Counted from the stretch's first letter, positions 8,397 through 18,794 are shown. The stretch: DNA of 64,000 nucleotides from Pseudomonas laurylsulfatiphila (GCF_002934665.1 NZ_NIRS01000001.1:124001-188000), one strand, 5' to 3'. Notes: generated from the letters alone by a model not told the origin. A program made the numbers and translations.

Positions 8397-9077
8397 ATGC
8401 GTAAGACGGCCCTTTTTGCCCTGCTCTGCCTGTCTGGGCTGACCCAGGCCGCACAGATGCCGGTTGCCGCCCTGCCGGGCGGCGTGCTGGTGTACAAGCA
8501 CGTACAGAGTTTGCGTGAGCGCAAGTTCAGCGACATCGTCGAACAGAAAACCGATTTCAGCTGCGGCGCCGCCGCGCTGGCAACGATACTGCGCCAGGCC
8601 TATTGGCTCGACGTCGATGAGGAGCACATCATCAAAGGCATGCTGGTCTTCGCCGACCAGGATCTGGTGCGTACCCAGGGTTTTTCCATGCTGGACATGA
8701 AGCGCTACATAGAAAGCATCGGCATGCGCGCCCGGGGCTACAAGATCCCGCCTGAAAGACTCGACGCCGTGACGATTCCGGTGGTAGTACTGATGGAAAT
8801 TCGCGGCTACAAGCACTTCGTGGTGTTGCAGCGGGCGGACAAGAACTGGGTGTACATCGGCGACCCGGTGCTCGGTCACAAACGCTACTCCCATGAAGAC
8901 TTTGTCCAAGGCTGGAATGGCATTGTCTTCGCTATCATCGGTCCCGGTTACGACAAAACCAATGCGTTACGCAGTCCACCGGAACCGCTGACTGCCAAGA
9001 ACAAGATGGATAATTTCAACCCGGTCAAAGATGCCGAATTGATGGATTTCGGTTTCATACAGAGCGACTTCTTTTAA
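8397..9077 (+). CDS. fapD: Fap-associated C39-like cysteine protease FapD
   Basis: 226 residues with an export signal (cleavage near AQA). The papain-like C39 site is intact: Gln50 (oxyanion), Cys56 in DFSCGAAALATIL, His140 in YKHFVVL and Asp156 in YIGDPVLGH. FapD is a periplasmic peptidase needed for Fap fibre export; its processing target in the pathway is not settled. The gene lies 61 bp after fapC in the standard fap order. Confidence 0.93.
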   Translation: MRKTALFALLCLSGLTQAAQMPVAALPGGVLVYKHVQSLRERKFSDIVEQKTDFSCGAAALATILRQAYWLDVDEEHIIKGMLVFADQDLVRTQGFSMLDMKRYIESIGMRARGYKIPPERLDAVTIPVVVLMEIRGYKHFVVLQRADKNWVYIGDPVLGHKRYSHEDFVQGWNGIVFAIIGPGYDKTNALRSPPEPLTAKNKMDNFNPVKDAELMDFGFIQSDFF

Positions 9078-9121
9078 TCGCCAACAAGATGACAGGGGGC
9101 AGGATGCTCCGGGAGCAGCAA

Positions 9122-9913
9122 ATGAAAACCTCGTATTGGGTGGTCACTGCCTGTCTGGCAGCGACCACTTCAGGTTTTGCTGATGAGTTCAGACCCATCG
9201 AAATCAAGGACCAGGAACTGGCCGAGTTGCGTGGCCGGTATGTGATGCCGGGGCGGATCATCAGCTTCGGTGTTGTCATGAGCAGTACCTGGCGCAACGC
9301 CAGTGGTGATCTGATCGGGGCAACCACCTCGATGCGTCTTCAAGCCGAAACGGTCAAGCCCGAGTTCTACGTTTCAACCTTCAATCACAGTGGTAAAGGC
9401 AGTTCGCCTAACTCAGGTAGCGGCTCGGGCCACGGCTCGGGCACCGTTTCGGGCACCGCCCCGGGTACCGGTAACATAACGGGTGGTGCGGGACTGAGCA
9501 CCTCTCAGGGCGTCACCCAGGTCACACGGGCCGCTGGCGATGGCAACAGCTCAAACAACAAGATCGCCATCAACGTCAAAGAGGCCAGCACGGCCCCTGC
9601 GCCGGTGCCGAGCCGGGGCCAGGCGCTGATAGCCGGTCAAACCATCTCCGGCAGCAATGCTGCCGGCAGTGTCGCCGTGTCCGCGACCGGCGGTGGCGTT
9701 CAGGTCGCCATCACCGCCAACAACAACCAGGGCTCAAGCCTGCAACAAGTCGCCCAGGGCGGGTTACTGCAAGACACCCGGTTGCTGGGCAACAGCAATG
9801 TGGTCAACAACCTGACTCGACTCAGCGTCGTGCTCGACAATAAAAAACCGAGCGCTGGTGCATTGGGCTATAACCTGAACCAACTCACTGCATTACGGAC
9901 CTTGGGGTATTGA
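9122..9913 (+). CDS. fapE: Fap accessory extracellular protein FapE
   Basis: 263 residues from ATG 9122, preceded by GGGAG at 7 nt; an in-frame ATG at 9089 has no ribosome-binding site. A signal peptide ending at GFA-DE is followed by IKDQELAELRGRYVMPGRII, a segment characteristic of FapE, then a Ser/Gly-rich linker and an Asn/Gln-rich second half with GVTQVTRAAGDGNSSNN, a diverged version of the fibril motif. FapE is known as a minor fibre component found extracellularly. Confidence 0.88.
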   Translation: MKTSYWVVTACLAATTSGFADEFRPIEIKDQELAELRGRYVMPGRIISFGVVMSSTWRNASGDLIGATTSMRLQAETVKPEFYVSTFNHSGKGSSPNSGSGSGHGSGTVSGTAPGTGNITGGAGLSTSQGVTQVTRAAGDGNSSNNKIAINVKEASTAPAPVPSRGQALIAGQTISGSNAAGSVAVSATGGGVQVAITANNNQGSSLQQVAQGGLLQDTRLLGNSNVVNNLTRLSVVLDNKKPSAGALGYNLNQLTALRTLGY

Positions 9914-9958
9914 GCTACGCTGAGACACGAGCATTGGGCACAAATGGACGGTTTTTTC

Positions 9959-11266
9959 ATGTACCGATCGGTATCACTGCGTGCAGTTATTTGCTTGTGC
10001 TCTCTACTGCCGGTGGCGATGGTGCAGGCAGCAACAGACCCGGAACTGGAGGCTCTCAAACGAGAGCTTCTGGAGTTGAAGCAGCGATACGAAGTTCAGC
10101 AAAAGGCCTTGGCGGTTCTCGAACAACGGGTCCGCCAGGTCGAAGAGCAGCCCGCTCCAGCCCCTCCCAAACGCCTGGCCAAGTCGCCAGCGGACCTGAA
10201 GGGCAATCCAAACGTCGCCACCGGCACCGGTGCCGCGGCGGCTTCAGGGGGTGCCGCCGGGGGCAGCGGCAGTTCGTATGGACAATCGCTGGCTGATGAC
10301 TCACAACCGGCGCAAAGCGTTTCAAACCTGTATGACGAGGCCAGCGGGTTCTTCGGCGGTGGCAAGTTCAGCGTCGAAACCGGGATCACCTACTCCCGGT
10401 ACGATACCCGCCAGCTGGTCCTCAACGGTTTTCTCGCCCTGGACTCGATCTTTCTCGGCGCCATCAACCTGGACCGGATCAAGGCCGACACCTGGACGCT
10501 GGACCTCACCGGCCGCTACAACTTCAACAATCGCTGGCAGTTCGACCTGAACGTGCCGGTGGTTTACCGTCAGTCCACGTACCAGTCCGGTGGCGGCAAT
10601 AACGGCGCCGCCAACGTCACGACCGAAGACACCGTCAAGGAAGACCCGGCCATTGGCGACGTCAACTTCGGTATCGCCTACAAATTCCTCGACGAGTCGG
10701 CCAACACGCCGGATGCCGTGGTGACCTTGCGCGTCAAGGCACCGACCGGCAAAGACCCGTTCGGCATCAAGCTGGTTCGGGTGGACGCCAACTCCAACCT
10801 GGCCGTGCCTGAATCCTTGCCTACCGGTAACGGCGTCTGGTCGATCACGCCGGGGATCTCTCTGGTCAAGACGTTCGATCCGGCAGTGCTGTTCGGCAGC
10901 CTGTCGTACACACACAACCTGGAAGAGTCTTTCGACGACATCAGCTCCAACCCGGCGCTCAAGACGCCGGGCAAAGTACGCATTGGCGACAGTTTCCAGA
11001 TTGGCGCCGGTATTGCGTTCGCCTTGAACGAAAAGATGAGTATGTCGTTCTCGGTCTCCGACCTGGTTCAACGCAAGAGCCAGCTCAAGGAAGATGGCGG
11101 GGATTGGCAATCGGTGGTGTCCAGCGATGCCAACGCCGGTTACTTCAACATCGGCATGACCATTGCGGCCACCAACAACCTGACCATCGTACCCAACCTG
11201 TCCATTGGCTTGACGGACGACGCCCCGGACTTCCAGTTCAGCCTGAAATTCCCTTACTACTTCTGA
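9959..11266 (+). CDS. fapF: Fap outer-membrane secretion channel FapF
   Basis: 435 residues from ATG 9959, which opens directly into a signal peptide ([20 protein letters not shown]). Residues ~27-65 ([20 protein letters not shown] onward) form the trimeric coiled coil that precedes the barrel, followed by a Pro/Ala/Gly linker, the plug-like [17 protein letters not shown], and a barrel domain with alternating beta strands ending in the outer-membrane C-terminal signature KFPYYF. FapF is the dedicated pore for FapB, FapC and FapE. An alternative ATG at 9944 adds five residues. The 123-bp repeat array begins 27 bp downstream. Confidence 0.95.
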   Translation: MYRSVSLRAVICLCSLLPVAMVQAATDPELEALKRELLELKQRYEVQQKALAVLEQRVRQVEEQPAPAPPKRLAKSPADLKGNPNVATGTGAAAASGGAAGGSGSSYGQSLADDSQPAQSVSNLYDEASGFFGGGKFSVETGITYSRYDTRQLVLNGFLALDSIFLGAINLDRIKADTWTLDLTGRYNFNNRWQFDLNVPVVYRQSTYQSGGGNNGAANVTTEDTVKEDPAIGDVNFGIAYKFLDESANTPDAVVTLRVKAPTGKDPFGIKLVRVDANSNLAVPESLPTGNGVWSITPGISLVKTFDPAVLFGSLSYTHNLEESFDDISSNPALKTPGKVRIGDSFQIGAGIAFALNEKMSMSFSVSDLVQRKSQLKEDGGDWQSVVSSDANAGYFNIGMTIAATNNLTIVPNLSIGLTDDAPDFQFSLKFPYYF

Positions 11267-11292
11267 CCAGGCTCTTCACGCCATCCAGGAAA

Positions 11293-12045
11293 CTGTAGGA
11301 GCCAGCTTGCTGGCGATGGACCCCAGTGCGCCGCGTTTATCCAGCTCACACGCGTTATCGTTAACGACCATCGCTGGCAAGCCAGCTCCTACAAAGGACC
11401 GTGCCCACGCTGAAACTGTAGGAGCCAGCCTGCTGGCGATGGACTCAAGAGCGCCGCGTTCATCCGGTTCACACGCGTTATAGTTAACGACCATCGCTGG
11501 CAAGCCAGCTCCCACAAAGGACCGTGCCCACGCTGAAACTGTAGGAGCCAGCCTGCTGGCGATGGACTCCAGTGCGCCGCGTTCATCCAGTTCACACGCG
11601 TAATCGTTAACGACCATCGCTGGCAAGCCAGCTCCTACAAAGGACCGTGCCCACGCTAAAACTGTAGGAGCCAGCCTGCTGGCGATGGACTCAAGAGCGC
11701 CGCGTTCATCCAGTTCACACGCGTTATCGTTAACGACCATCGCTGGCAAGCCAGCTCCTACAAAGGACCGTGCCCACGCTAAAACTGTAGGAGCCAGCCT
11801 GCTGGCGATGGACCCCAGTGCGCCGCGTTCATCCAGTTCACACGCGTTATCGTTAACGACCATCGCTGGCAAGCCAGCTCCTACAAGGGACCATGCCCAA
11901 GCTGAAACTGTAGGAGCCAGCCTGCTGGCGATGGACTCAAGAGCGCCGCGTTAATCCAGGTCACACGCATTATCGTTAACGACCATCGCTGGCAAGCCAG
12001 CTCCTACAGGAGCCAGCTTGCTGGCGATGGATTCAAGCGCGCCGC
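11293..12045. repeat. Tandem array of six 123-bp REP (REPIN) units plus a partial seventh
   Basis: Copies begin with CTGTAGGAGCCAGC at 11293, 11416, 11539, 11662, 11785 and 11908, exactly 123 bp apart. Each unit holds two inverted REP ends (GTAGGAGCCAGC(C/T)TGCTGGCGATGG and its opposite CCATCGCTGGCAAGCCAGCTCC), joined by CACGCGTTATCGTTAACG, plus a spacer CAAAGGACCGTGCCCACGCTG. Copies differ at only a few positions. A partial unit starts at about 12004. It fills the space between the convergent fapF and activator genes and may act as a transcription-terminating barrier. Confidence 0.95.
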
Positions 12046-12090
12046 GCTCGCAATTTTCATTGCAGCGGTCTTTTTGTTTGAAGCAGGAAT

Positions 12091-13416
12091 TCAACGAATC
12101 TGATGCTTGTGCAGCAACCGGTAGAAAGTCGGACGTGACACGCCCAATACTTTGGCAGCGACACTCAGGTTATCGCTGTGGCGGTTCAATACATCGCACA
12201 ACGCCTGGCGTTCGGCCCGGGTCTTGTATTCTTCGAGGGTGCCCATCGGCGCGGCAATTGCGTGTTGACTGATCAACCCCAGGTCGCGGGCCTCGATCTG
12301 CCGGCCTTCGGCCAATACCAGCCCACGACGAACGCGATTGGCCAGCTCACGAACATTGCCTGGCCAGTCGTGTTTGCCCATGGCAATCAAGGCGTCTTCG
12401 CTGAAACTGCGGGGGCGACGTCCGGTTTCACGACTGTAGAAATGGGAGAAGTGATTGGCCAGCATCGACAAGTCGCCATGGCGCTCACGCAGCGGAACGG
12501 TCACCACTTGCAGTACGTTCAGGCGGTAATACAAGTCTTCGCGAAAGCGTTTCTTCGCGATAGCGGCTTCAAGGTCGACATTCGTCGCCGCCAGCACCCG
12601 CACATCGACCGGAATCGGCTGACTGCCGCCCACCCGCTCGATGTGTTTTTCCTGGAGGAACCGTAGCAGATTGGCCTGCAACTCCAGTGGTAGGTCACCG
12701 ATCTCGTCGAGAAACAGGGTGCCACCGTTAGCGGCCTCTATTCGTCCGACCTTGCGTTGATGTGCGCCGGTAAATGCACCTTTCTCATGGCCGAACAACT
12801 CGGACTGGATCAAGTGTTCGGGAATCGCACCACAATTGATCGCGATGAAGGGTTTGCTGTGACGCTGGGACAGGCGATGCAGAGTTCGTGCGACCAATTC
12901 CTTGCCAGTGCCGCTTTCACCGCGAATCAATACCGGAGATTCGGTCGGCGCCAGTTTGCTCAGCAGTTTTCGCAGTTCACGCACAGGTTTGCTGTCGCCG
13001 AGCAATTCGTGCTCGGGCTGGTCAACATGCACCGTACCCTGCCCACGCAACCGCACCATGCCAAATGCCCGGCCCAGCGTTACCTGAACCCTGGACACAT
13101 CGAACGGCAAGGTATGAAAGTCAAAAAACCACTCACAGACAAAGTCGCCGACATTTTGCAGTCGCAGCACTTCCTGGTTGAGTACCGCTATCCACTCTGC
13201 GCCACTGCGGCTGATCAATTCCTTGACGGCTTCCGGGTGTTCAAGATGATACGGCTGCAGGCGTATCAAGCCCACGTCACAGGTTCGGTCAGTGGCGTGT
13301 TCCAGCGTGCAGCTGTCAACGTCCCAACCGATAGCGCGCAATCCAGGGAGCAGACGATAGCAATCGTCACAGGGGTCCACCACTAATAGACGTCGTGAAG
13401 CTGGCACATCGCTCAT
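12091..13416 (-). CDS. brfA: Sigma-54-dependent activator with VpsR-type N-terminal domain, BrfA-like
   Basis: 441 residues from ATG 13416 (AAGGA 6 nt upstream). Residues 1-~120 are a divergent receiver-like domain of VpsR type without the usual phosphoacceptor context. The AAA+ core has Walker A GESGTGKE (166-173), the sigma-54 contact loop GAFTGA (213-218) and Walker B GGTLFLDEIGD (231-241). A Fis-type HTH (NLSVAAKVLGVSRPTFYRLL) ends the protein. A c-di-GMP-responsive activator of fap called BrfA is described in P. fluorescens; position beside a fap operon that has a sigma-54 promoter makes this the likely orthologue, but that is inference. Confidence 0.85.
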   Translation of the reverse strand: MSDVPASRRLLVVDPCDDCYRLLPGLRAIGWDVDSCTLEHATDRTCDVGLIRLQPYHLEHPEAVKELISRSGAEWIAVLNQEVLRLQNVGDFVCEWFFDFHTLPFDVSRVQVTLGRAFGMVRLRGQGTVHVDQPEHELLGDSKPVRELRKLLSKLAPTESPVLIRGESGTGKELVARTLHRLSQRHSKPFIAINCGAIPEHLIQSELFGHEKGAFTGAHQRKVGRIEAANGGTLFLDEIGDLPLELQANLLRFLQEKHIERVGGSQPIPVDVRVLAATNVDLEAAIAKKRFREDLYYRLNVLQVVTVPLRERHGDLSMLANHFSHFYSRETGRRPRSFSEDALIAMGKHDWPGNVRELANRVRRGLVLAEGRQIEARDLGLISQHAIAAPMGTLEEYKTRAERQALCDVLNRHSDNLSVAAKVLGVSRPTFYRLLHKHQIR

Positions 13417-13758
13417 GACTGATCCTTGGCGCCAATTTTTAGAAAATTTAGTAAAAACAATCATTTGGCGGACATAATTGTAACATTAGCAAGAACTTGA
13501 CAGGCCCTTGTACCGTTTGACTATAGGATTGCAATAAATCCAGTTATAAGAAGCGCCTTTGATCGCTACCTAACGACTCTTTCCTTTCATTCAGCTTTCA
13601 ATGCCGGGCTCATTCTTGAACCCATGAAATAAAATCGAAATTTCTTTTGATTGTGTGTGACCCGAACCCCGGTTGCGGGCATCAGTACAAGTAACCAGCC
13701 GAACGGTAAGCCCAACCGACGGCACATCATTTGATTGGGCACACAGAGAGAAGACCCT
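13417..13758. promoter_or_regulatory. Divergent intergenic region, candidate sigma-70 promoter
   Basis: 342 bp with no gene. TTGACA at about 13497 followed 17 bp later by ACTATA (or TATAGG at 19) is a possible rightward promoter, which would leave a leader of over 200 nt before the gene at 13759. TGTAACA at 13479-13485 is the complement of part of the CGTTGTTACA motif upstream of fapA. The region is distinctly AT-rich. Confidence 0.35.
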
Positions 13759-14025
13759 ATGAACGCCCCGCTCCGTATCAACGAAGCACTTTTGATTGCC
13801 GACCGTGCATTTAAGCCATTCAAATGCGTGGCCTGGGCTCCACAAGACGGTAATGGCGAACTCAGCCTGACCGTTATCGACCGCACCAGCACCCGCATTG
13901 GCCGCAAGCAGATCCCAAGCAGCGCTTATTCCGATCCCGCACAACTCGAACTGCTGCTGGAACAGGCCCGCGCCGAATTGAGCGAGGAAGGTTACACACT
14001 GCAGTCGTGGTCGATGCCGCACTAA
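13759..14025 (+). CDS. Small conserved hypothetical protein, 88 aa
   Basis: 88 residues from ATG 13759, with GAGAGAAG upstream. The chain is soluble, without signal or membrane segments: a first helix (LRINEALLIADRAFKPFKC), a beta-rich centre (VAWAPQDGNGELSLTVIDRT) and a C-terminal helix (LELLLEQARAELSEEGYTL). The third-position GC bias is that of a real pseudomonad gene. I do not recognise the family. It is preceded by a long leader and followed by a hairpin, so it is probably a single-gene unit. Confidence 0.75.
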   Translation: MNAPLRINEALLIADRAFKPFKCVAWAPQDGNGELSLTVIDRTSTRIGRKQIPSSAYSDPAQLELLLEQARAELSEEGYTLQSWSMPH

Positions 14026-14032
14026 TCGTTTT

Positions 14033-14056
14033 GCGGATTACTCCGGGGTAATCCGC
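14033..14056 (+). terminator. Hairpin downstream of the 88-aa gene
   Basis: GCGGATTAC and GTAATCCGC form a perfect 9-bp stem with a 6-base loop, 8 bp after the stop codon. The T-rich tract (GTCTTTTAG) is about 13 bases farther, so termination strength is uncertain. Confidence 0.5.
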
Positions 14057-14309
14057 GCCCTTCCCGTCTTTTAGTTGGGCTGATGGTTCTCGCCCATACG
14101 CACTCATTGCCCCATTAGTTTGAACTTTTGTGCGCCTGATACTTTGCAGGCTTGCCATTGGTTCGAAAAGACACTGTTGTGGCACACAGCGACTCTCCGT
14201 CTGTTAGTTCATACCGTTGTGCATCTCCCGATTCAGGGATTGAATATTCTCCTTATAAAGTCGCCACCCAAACTTCTGGATCAGGACGACTCGCAAGGAG
14301 ATGCGGTTC

Positions 14310-15599
14310 ATGTCAATCCAGTCCGCCATTGCCTGCTCCGCCGTCCGGAACACTGCCGGCACTCTCGATACGACGTTTGCGGGCAACGGCAAAACCCAGG
14401 TGTATTTCGCCGACAGCCTTTCCAGCATGGCCAACGACGTCGCAATCGATGCCCGGGGCCGTATGCTGGTGGCGGCAAAGGTCACCATGGCCGAGGGCAG
14501 CCGATTTGGCCTGGCCCGCTTGCTGGATGATGGTTCGGCAGACCTTGCGTTCGGCAGGCAAGGCAGCGTCATCGGGCAATTCGAGCCCGGGTTCGAAGCC
14601 ATGGGCGCCAAGGTTCTGCTCATGCCCGACGGCAATATCCTGTTGGCCGGCCTGCAATACGATAATGCACACCGCACGCTCCCGGGCCTGGCACTGTTCG
14701 ATGAAGAGGGTCGCCTGGTTCGAAGCTTTGGCGATAATGGCCGCTGCGTCGTGCGATTGCCTGGCGGTCTGTCCCTGGGTGTGCGTGATATCTGGCTGCC
14801 TCCCGGTGTGCCGGGCGCTGAGGCCTGCGATGTGGACGTACAGCGAGACGGCCGGATCCTGATTCTGGCCAACCATCACTTCGAACTGGCCGATCACGTG
14901 GGCCTGTTGATACGGCTGGATGTCGAAGGCTCGCTGGACTGCTCGTTCAATGGCCGTGGCTTTGTGGTGGTCCGGCACCTGCTGATGAATACCTGGCTCA
15001 GCAGCCTGACGGTGCAAGGTGACGGCCGGGTTCTGGTGGGTGGATCGATCAACTTTCCAGAAGAAGGCTTGCTGGCGCGCTACCACACCGACGGCCGCCT
15101 CGACGACAGTTTCGCCGTGGACGGATTCCTGACGTTCAAGGCGCAGGGGCATGGCGCCCAGGTCAGTCAGGTGGTCCAGCAAATCAATGGAGACGTCTTG
15201 TGTTTTGGTTGCAGTCGCGAGCCGATGCACTGCCTGACGTTCAAGATGCACAGCAACGGCCGCCCCGACAATCACTGCAACGGCGGCCAGCCGCAACGCC
15301 TGGTAATTGGCCATAGCGGCTGCCAGTGGAGTGCCGCGCAGCTACAGCCCGATGGAGGTGTGCTCACGGCGGGCGCAACCATCGGCGGCATCGAAGCAGA
15401 CTTCCTGATCGGTCGATACCTGCCCGACGGCCGTCCCGATCACCGCTTTGGCAATGGCCGCGGCTATACGCGTACCCGCCTCGGCCCGAGCCTGGATACT
15501 GCCACCTGTGTCGCGGCGCAGGCCGATGGAAACATCGTCGTCGGCGGCTATTCACTGCATGGAAACTACAAGGCGGTCATCGCTCGCTATCAGGGGTAG
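14310..15599 (+). CDS. Delta-60 repeat (DUF5122) beta-propeller protein
   Basis: 429 residues from ATG 14310 (AAGGAG 9 nt upstream; the ATG at 14301 abuts the same site). The chain is a string of repeats of about 55-60 residues with the pattern D--F---G----(15)---A---DGR-L(V/L)(A/G)G--------LAR(L/Y)---G--D, seen for example at DDGSADLAFG, HTDGRLDDSF and PDGRPDHRFG. Such delta-60 repeats are thought to form propeller-type blades; their ligands are unknown. No signal peptide or membrane segment is evident. Transcription probably starts in the preceding 250-bp gap, which shows no other gene. Confidence 0.85.
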   Translation: MSIQSAIACSAVRNTAGTLDTTFAGNGKTQVYFADSLSSMANDVAIDARGRMLVAAKVTMAEGSRFGLARLLDDGSADLAFGRQGSVIGQFEPGFEAMGAKVLLMPDGNILLAGLQYDNAHRTLPGLALFDEEGRLVRSFGDNGRCVVRLPGGLSLGVRDIWLPPGVPGAEACDVDVQRDGRILILANHHFELADHVGLLIRLDVEGSLDCSFNGRGFVVVRHLLMNTWLSSLTVQGDGRVLVGGSINFPEEGLLARYHTDGRLDDSFAVDGFLTFKAQGHGAQVSQVVQQINGDVLCFGCSREPMHCLTFKMHSNGRPDNHCNGGQPQRLVIGHSGCQWSAAQLQPDGGVLTAGATIGGIEADFLIGRYLPDGRPDHRFGNGRGYTRTRLGPSLDTATCVAAQADGNIVVGGYSLHGNYKAVIARYQG

Positions 15600-15677
15600 T
15601 CACGTGCATTTTTCCTGCGCTTGATCTTCTCCCCCGCTTGCGGCAAGTTGCGCGCTTCTTAAAACAAGGAGCAGCCG

Positions 15678-17180
15678 ATGTCCGGTTCAATGGCCCAGGC
15701 GTTCGCGCACAACTTTCTCGGGCATTCGCCCCGTTGGTACAAGGCCTGCATCGTCGGCTTTCTGATTCTCAATGCCCTGGTCCTGTGGACCGCAGGTCCG
15801 GTGGCGGCCGGCTGGCTGCTGGTGCTGGAGTTCATCTTCACCCTGGCCATGGCGCTCAAGTGCTATCCGCTGATGCCCGGCGGTCTGTTGTTGATTGAAG
15901 CCCTGCTGCTGAAGATGACCACGCCCCAAGCGCTTTATGACGAGTTGCTACACAACTTCCCGGTGATCCTGCTGCTGATGTTCATGGTGGCCGGTATCTA
16001 CTTCATGAAGGACTTGCTGCTGTACCTGTTCTCGCGCCTGCTGTTGGGGGTTCGCTCCAAGGCCGCGCTGGCCCTGATGTTCTGCTTTTTATCGGCCTTT
16101 CTGTCGGCGTTCCTCGATGCCTTGACCGTGACCGCCGTGATCATCAGTGCCGCCGTAGGTTTTTACTCGGTGTATCACCGTGTCGCCTCGGGTAACGACC
16201 CGCGCCAGGACAGCGAGTACAGCGACGACCAACATCTGCCGACCCTGCATCAGGGCGATCTCGAACAGTTCCGCGCCTTTCTGCGCAGCCTGCTGATGCA
16301 CGGTGCCGTGGGCACCGCACTGGGCGGTGTGTGTACGCTGGTCGGCGAGCCGCAGAACCTGCTGATCGGCCATGAAATGGGTTGGCATTTCTCCGAATTC
16401 TTCACCAAGGTTGCGCCGGTATCCCTGCCGGTACTGGTTGCAGGCCTGGTGACATGCGTCCTGCTGGAAAAGCTGCGCTGGTTCGGATACGGCACGCTGC
16501 TGCCGGATAACGTCCGTGCGGTACTGGCCAACTACGCCGCCGAAGACAATGCCGAGCGCACCGCCCGCCAACGGGCCGCGCTGCTGGTACAAGGCGCTGC
16601 CGCATTGATTCTGATTGCCGGGCTGGCGTTTCACATCGCCGAAGTGGGCTTGATCGGCTTGATGGTGATCGTGTTGATCACCGCGTTTACCGGCATCACC
16701 GACGAACACCGCCTCGGCACCGCGTTCAAGGACGCCATGCCGTTTACCGCCTTGTTGGTGGTGTTTTTCGCCGTGGTCGCGGTGATTCACGACCAGCAAT
16801 TGTTCTCGCCATTGATCCACTGGGTACTCGCGCTGCCGGCGGACCAACAACCGGGCATGCTGTTCATTGCCAATGGCCTGCTGTCAGCCATCAGTGACAA
16901 CGTGTTCGTCGCGACCATTTACATCACCGAAGTGAAGCGCGCATTCATGGCAGGCGAGATGACCCGCGAACATTTCGAGACGCTGGCCATTGCGATCAAC
17001 ACCGGCACCAACCTGCCAAGCGTGGCGACGCCCAACGGCCAGGCGGCGTTCCTGTTCCTGCTGACCTCGGCGATCGCACCGCTGGTGCGCCTGTCTTACG
17101 GGCGGATGGTCTGGATGGCGTTGCCCTACACCGTTGTGATGGGGATATTGGGCTGGTATGCGGTGAGTTACTGGCTGTAA
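15678..17180 (+). CDS. nhaB: Na+/H+ antiporter NhaB
   Basis: 500 residues with about a dozen membrane segments. The sequence [18 protein letters not shown] at the start, [37 protein letters not shown] and the late [16 protein letters not shown] and [18 protein letters not shown] blocks are typical of NhaB. It exports Na+ in exchange for protons across the inner membrane. AAGGAG (15667-15672) is the ribosome-binding site. A REP pair follows directly. Confidence 0.97.
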   Translation: MSGSMAQAFAHNFLGHSPRWYKACIVGFLILNALVLWTAGPVAAGWLLVLEFIFTLAMALKCYPLMPGGLLLIEALLLKMTTPQALYDELLHNFPVILLLMFMVAGIYFMKDLLLYLFSRLLLGVRSKAALALMFCFLSAFLSAFLDALTVTAVIISAAVGFYSVYHRVASGNDPRQDSEYSDDQHLPTLHQGDLEQFRAFLRSLLMHGAVGTALGGVCTLVGEPQNLLIGHEMGWHFSEFFTKVAPVSLPVLVAGLVTCVLLEKLRWFGYGTLLPDNVRAVLANYAAEDNAERTARQRAALLVQGAAALILIAGLAFHIAEVGLIGLMVIVLITAFTGITDEHRLGTAFKDAMPFTALLVVFFAVVAVIHDQQLFSPLIHWVLALPADQQPGMLFIANGLLSAISDNVFVATIYITEVKRAFMAGEMTREHFETLAIAINTGTNLPSVATPNGQAAFLFLLTSAIAPLVRLSYGRMVWMALPYTVVMGILGWYAVSYWL

Positions 17181-17190
17181 CCCCCCAACC

Positions 17191-17278
17191 CTGTAGGAGC
17201 GAGCTTGCTCGCGATGGCGGCGGCACATTCACATCCAAGTGCCTGACAGACCGCTATCGCGAGCAAGCTCGCTCCCAC
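17191..17278. repeat. REP pair between nhaB and zwf (GAGCGAGC type)
   Basis: CTGTAGGAGCGAGCTTGCTC and GCGAGCAAGCTCGCTCCCAC face each other across about 45 bp. It lies between convergent gene ends. Confidence 0.85.
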
Positions 17279-17279
17279 A

Positions 17280-18794
17280 TTATCCGAGGCGGTGCCAGAC
17301 GCGCCCGTCACGGGTGAGCAATTCTTCGCCGGCCTTCGGGCCGTTTTCCCCGGCGGCATAGCTCTGCACGCTGGCGTCCTGCTGCCAGGCATCGAGGAAC
17401 GGCTGCACGGCGCGCCAGCCGTTTTCGATGTTGTCGGCGCGCTGGAACAACGTCTGATCGCCGGTCAGGCAATCGTAGATCAGGGTTTCGTAGCCCGTGG
17501 ACGGCTGCATCTCGAAGAAATCCTTGTAGGCAAACCCCAACTCGATGTTGTCCATTTTCAGGGCCTGACCGGGACGTTTGGCCAACAGGTCGAACCACAT
17601 GCCTTCGTTCGGCTGGATCTGGATGCGCAAATAAGTCGGCTGCAGCTCATCGACCTCGGTATCGCGAAACTGCGCATAGGGCGCCGGCTTGAAACAGATG
17701 ACGATCTCGGTGTCACGCACGCTCATGCGCTTGCCTGTGCGCAGGTAGAACGGCACCCCGACCCAGCGCCAGTTATCGATCATGACCTTGAGGGCCACAT
17801 AGGTTTCGGTATTGCTGTCGGGTGCGACCTTGTCTTCCTGGCGATAGCCCGGCAGCGCCTTGCCGTCGATTTCACCCGCGGCGTACTGGCCGCGCACCGA
17901 GTTGGCGTGGGCCTCCTCGACCGTCCAGGGCCTGATCGCGCCGACGACCTTGGCTTTCTCTCCGCGCACCGCATCAGCGCCAAACGCGGCGGGAGGTTCC
18001 ATCGCCACCATCGCCAGCAACTGGAACAGGTGATTGGGCACCATGTCGCGCAGCGCGCCCGTGTGCTCATAAAAACTGCCACGGGTTTCCACGCCGACGG
18101 TTTCAGCGGCGGTGATCTGCACGTGGTCGATGTAGTGATTGTTCCAGAACGCTTCGAACAGGCTGTTGGAGAACCGGCTGACCAGAATGTTCTGCACGGT
18201 CTCTTTGCCCAGATAGTGATCGATCCGGTAGATCTGCTTTTCCGTCATCACCTTGAGCAGGCAGGCATTCAAGGCCTCGGCCGTTTGCAGGTCGGAGCCG
18301 AAGGGCTTTTCGATCACCACCCTTCTGAAGGCCTCGGGGGTTTCTTCCAGCAAGCCGGCGGCACCGAGTCGGCGCGCCACCTCACTGAAAAAACGTGGCG
18401 CGGTGGCCAGGTAGAACACCGCATTGCCGGTTCCGCTGTCGGCGATTTTCGCCGCCAGCGCTTGATAAGTGCTGTCGTCCAGGAAATCGCCCTGGACGTA
18501 GCTGATGCCTTTGGCAAGTTTGGACCAGACCACTGGATCAAGGGTGTGATCACCCTTGCCAGCCATCTCGTTTCGAATGAAGTCTTCGAGCTTTTGCGCA
18601 AAACCTTCATCGCTGATGGCGTTGTGGTCAACGCCGATGATCCGCAGTCCATCCCCGAGCAGCCCGTTGCGCTTGAGGTTATACAGCGCGGGCACCAACA
18701 GACGCTTGACCAGGTCGCCATGGGCGCCAAACAGAAACAGCGTCGTCGCTGGTGCGGGCTCAGCCTTGGATTTCCTGCGGATCACGTGGGTCAT
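17280..18794 (-). CDS. zwf: Glucose-6-phosphate 1-dehydrogenase
   Basis: 504 residues, typical length. [13 protein letters not shown] is the dinucleotide fold, variant of the usual GAsGDLakR, and [13 protein letters not shown] is the active-site signature with the catalytic Lys and His. The substrate-binding EKPFG and [11 protein letters not shown] are also conserved. The enzyme makes 6-phosphogluconolactone and NAD(P)H. Its ATG overlaps the gnd stop by four bases, so zwf is the second gene of a gnd-zwf unit. Pseudomonads usually carry another zwf beside edd/glk; this is the gnd-linked copy. Confidence 0.96.
   Translation of the reverse strand: MTHVIRRKSKAEPAPATTLFLFGAHGDLVKRLLVPALYNLKRNGLLGDGLRIIGVDHNAISDEGFAQKLEDFIRNEMAGKGDHTLDPVVWSKLAKGISYVQGDFLDDSTYQALAAKIADSGTGNAVFYLATAPRFFSEVARRLGAAGLLEETPEAFRRVVIEKPFGSDLQTAEALNACLLKVMTEKQIYRIDHYLGKETVQNILVSRFSNSLFEAFWNNHYIDHVQITAAETVGVETRGSFYEHTGALRDMVPNHLFQLLAMVAMEPPAAFGADAVRGEKAKVVGAIRPWTVEEAHANSVRGQYAAGEIDGKALPGYRQEDKVAPDSNTETYVALKVMIDNWRWVGVPFYLRTGKRMSVRDTEIVICFKPAPYAQFRDTEVDELQPTYLRIQIQPNEGMWFDLLAKRPGQALKMDNIELGFAYKDFFEMQPSTGYETLIYDCLTGDQTLFQRADNIENGWRAVQPFLDAWQQDASVQSYAAGENGPKAGEELLTRDGRVWHRLG

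Noticed and set aside
11276..11872. Minus-strand 198-codon frame with five 41-residue repeats
   Set aside because: It is the 123-bp REP array read in one frame; the period is divisible by three, so the frame stays open without being a gene. No ribosome-binding site or start context.
11293..12045. CRISPR array
   Set aside because: Units are contiguous and conserved throughout, with no unique spacers and no cas genes.
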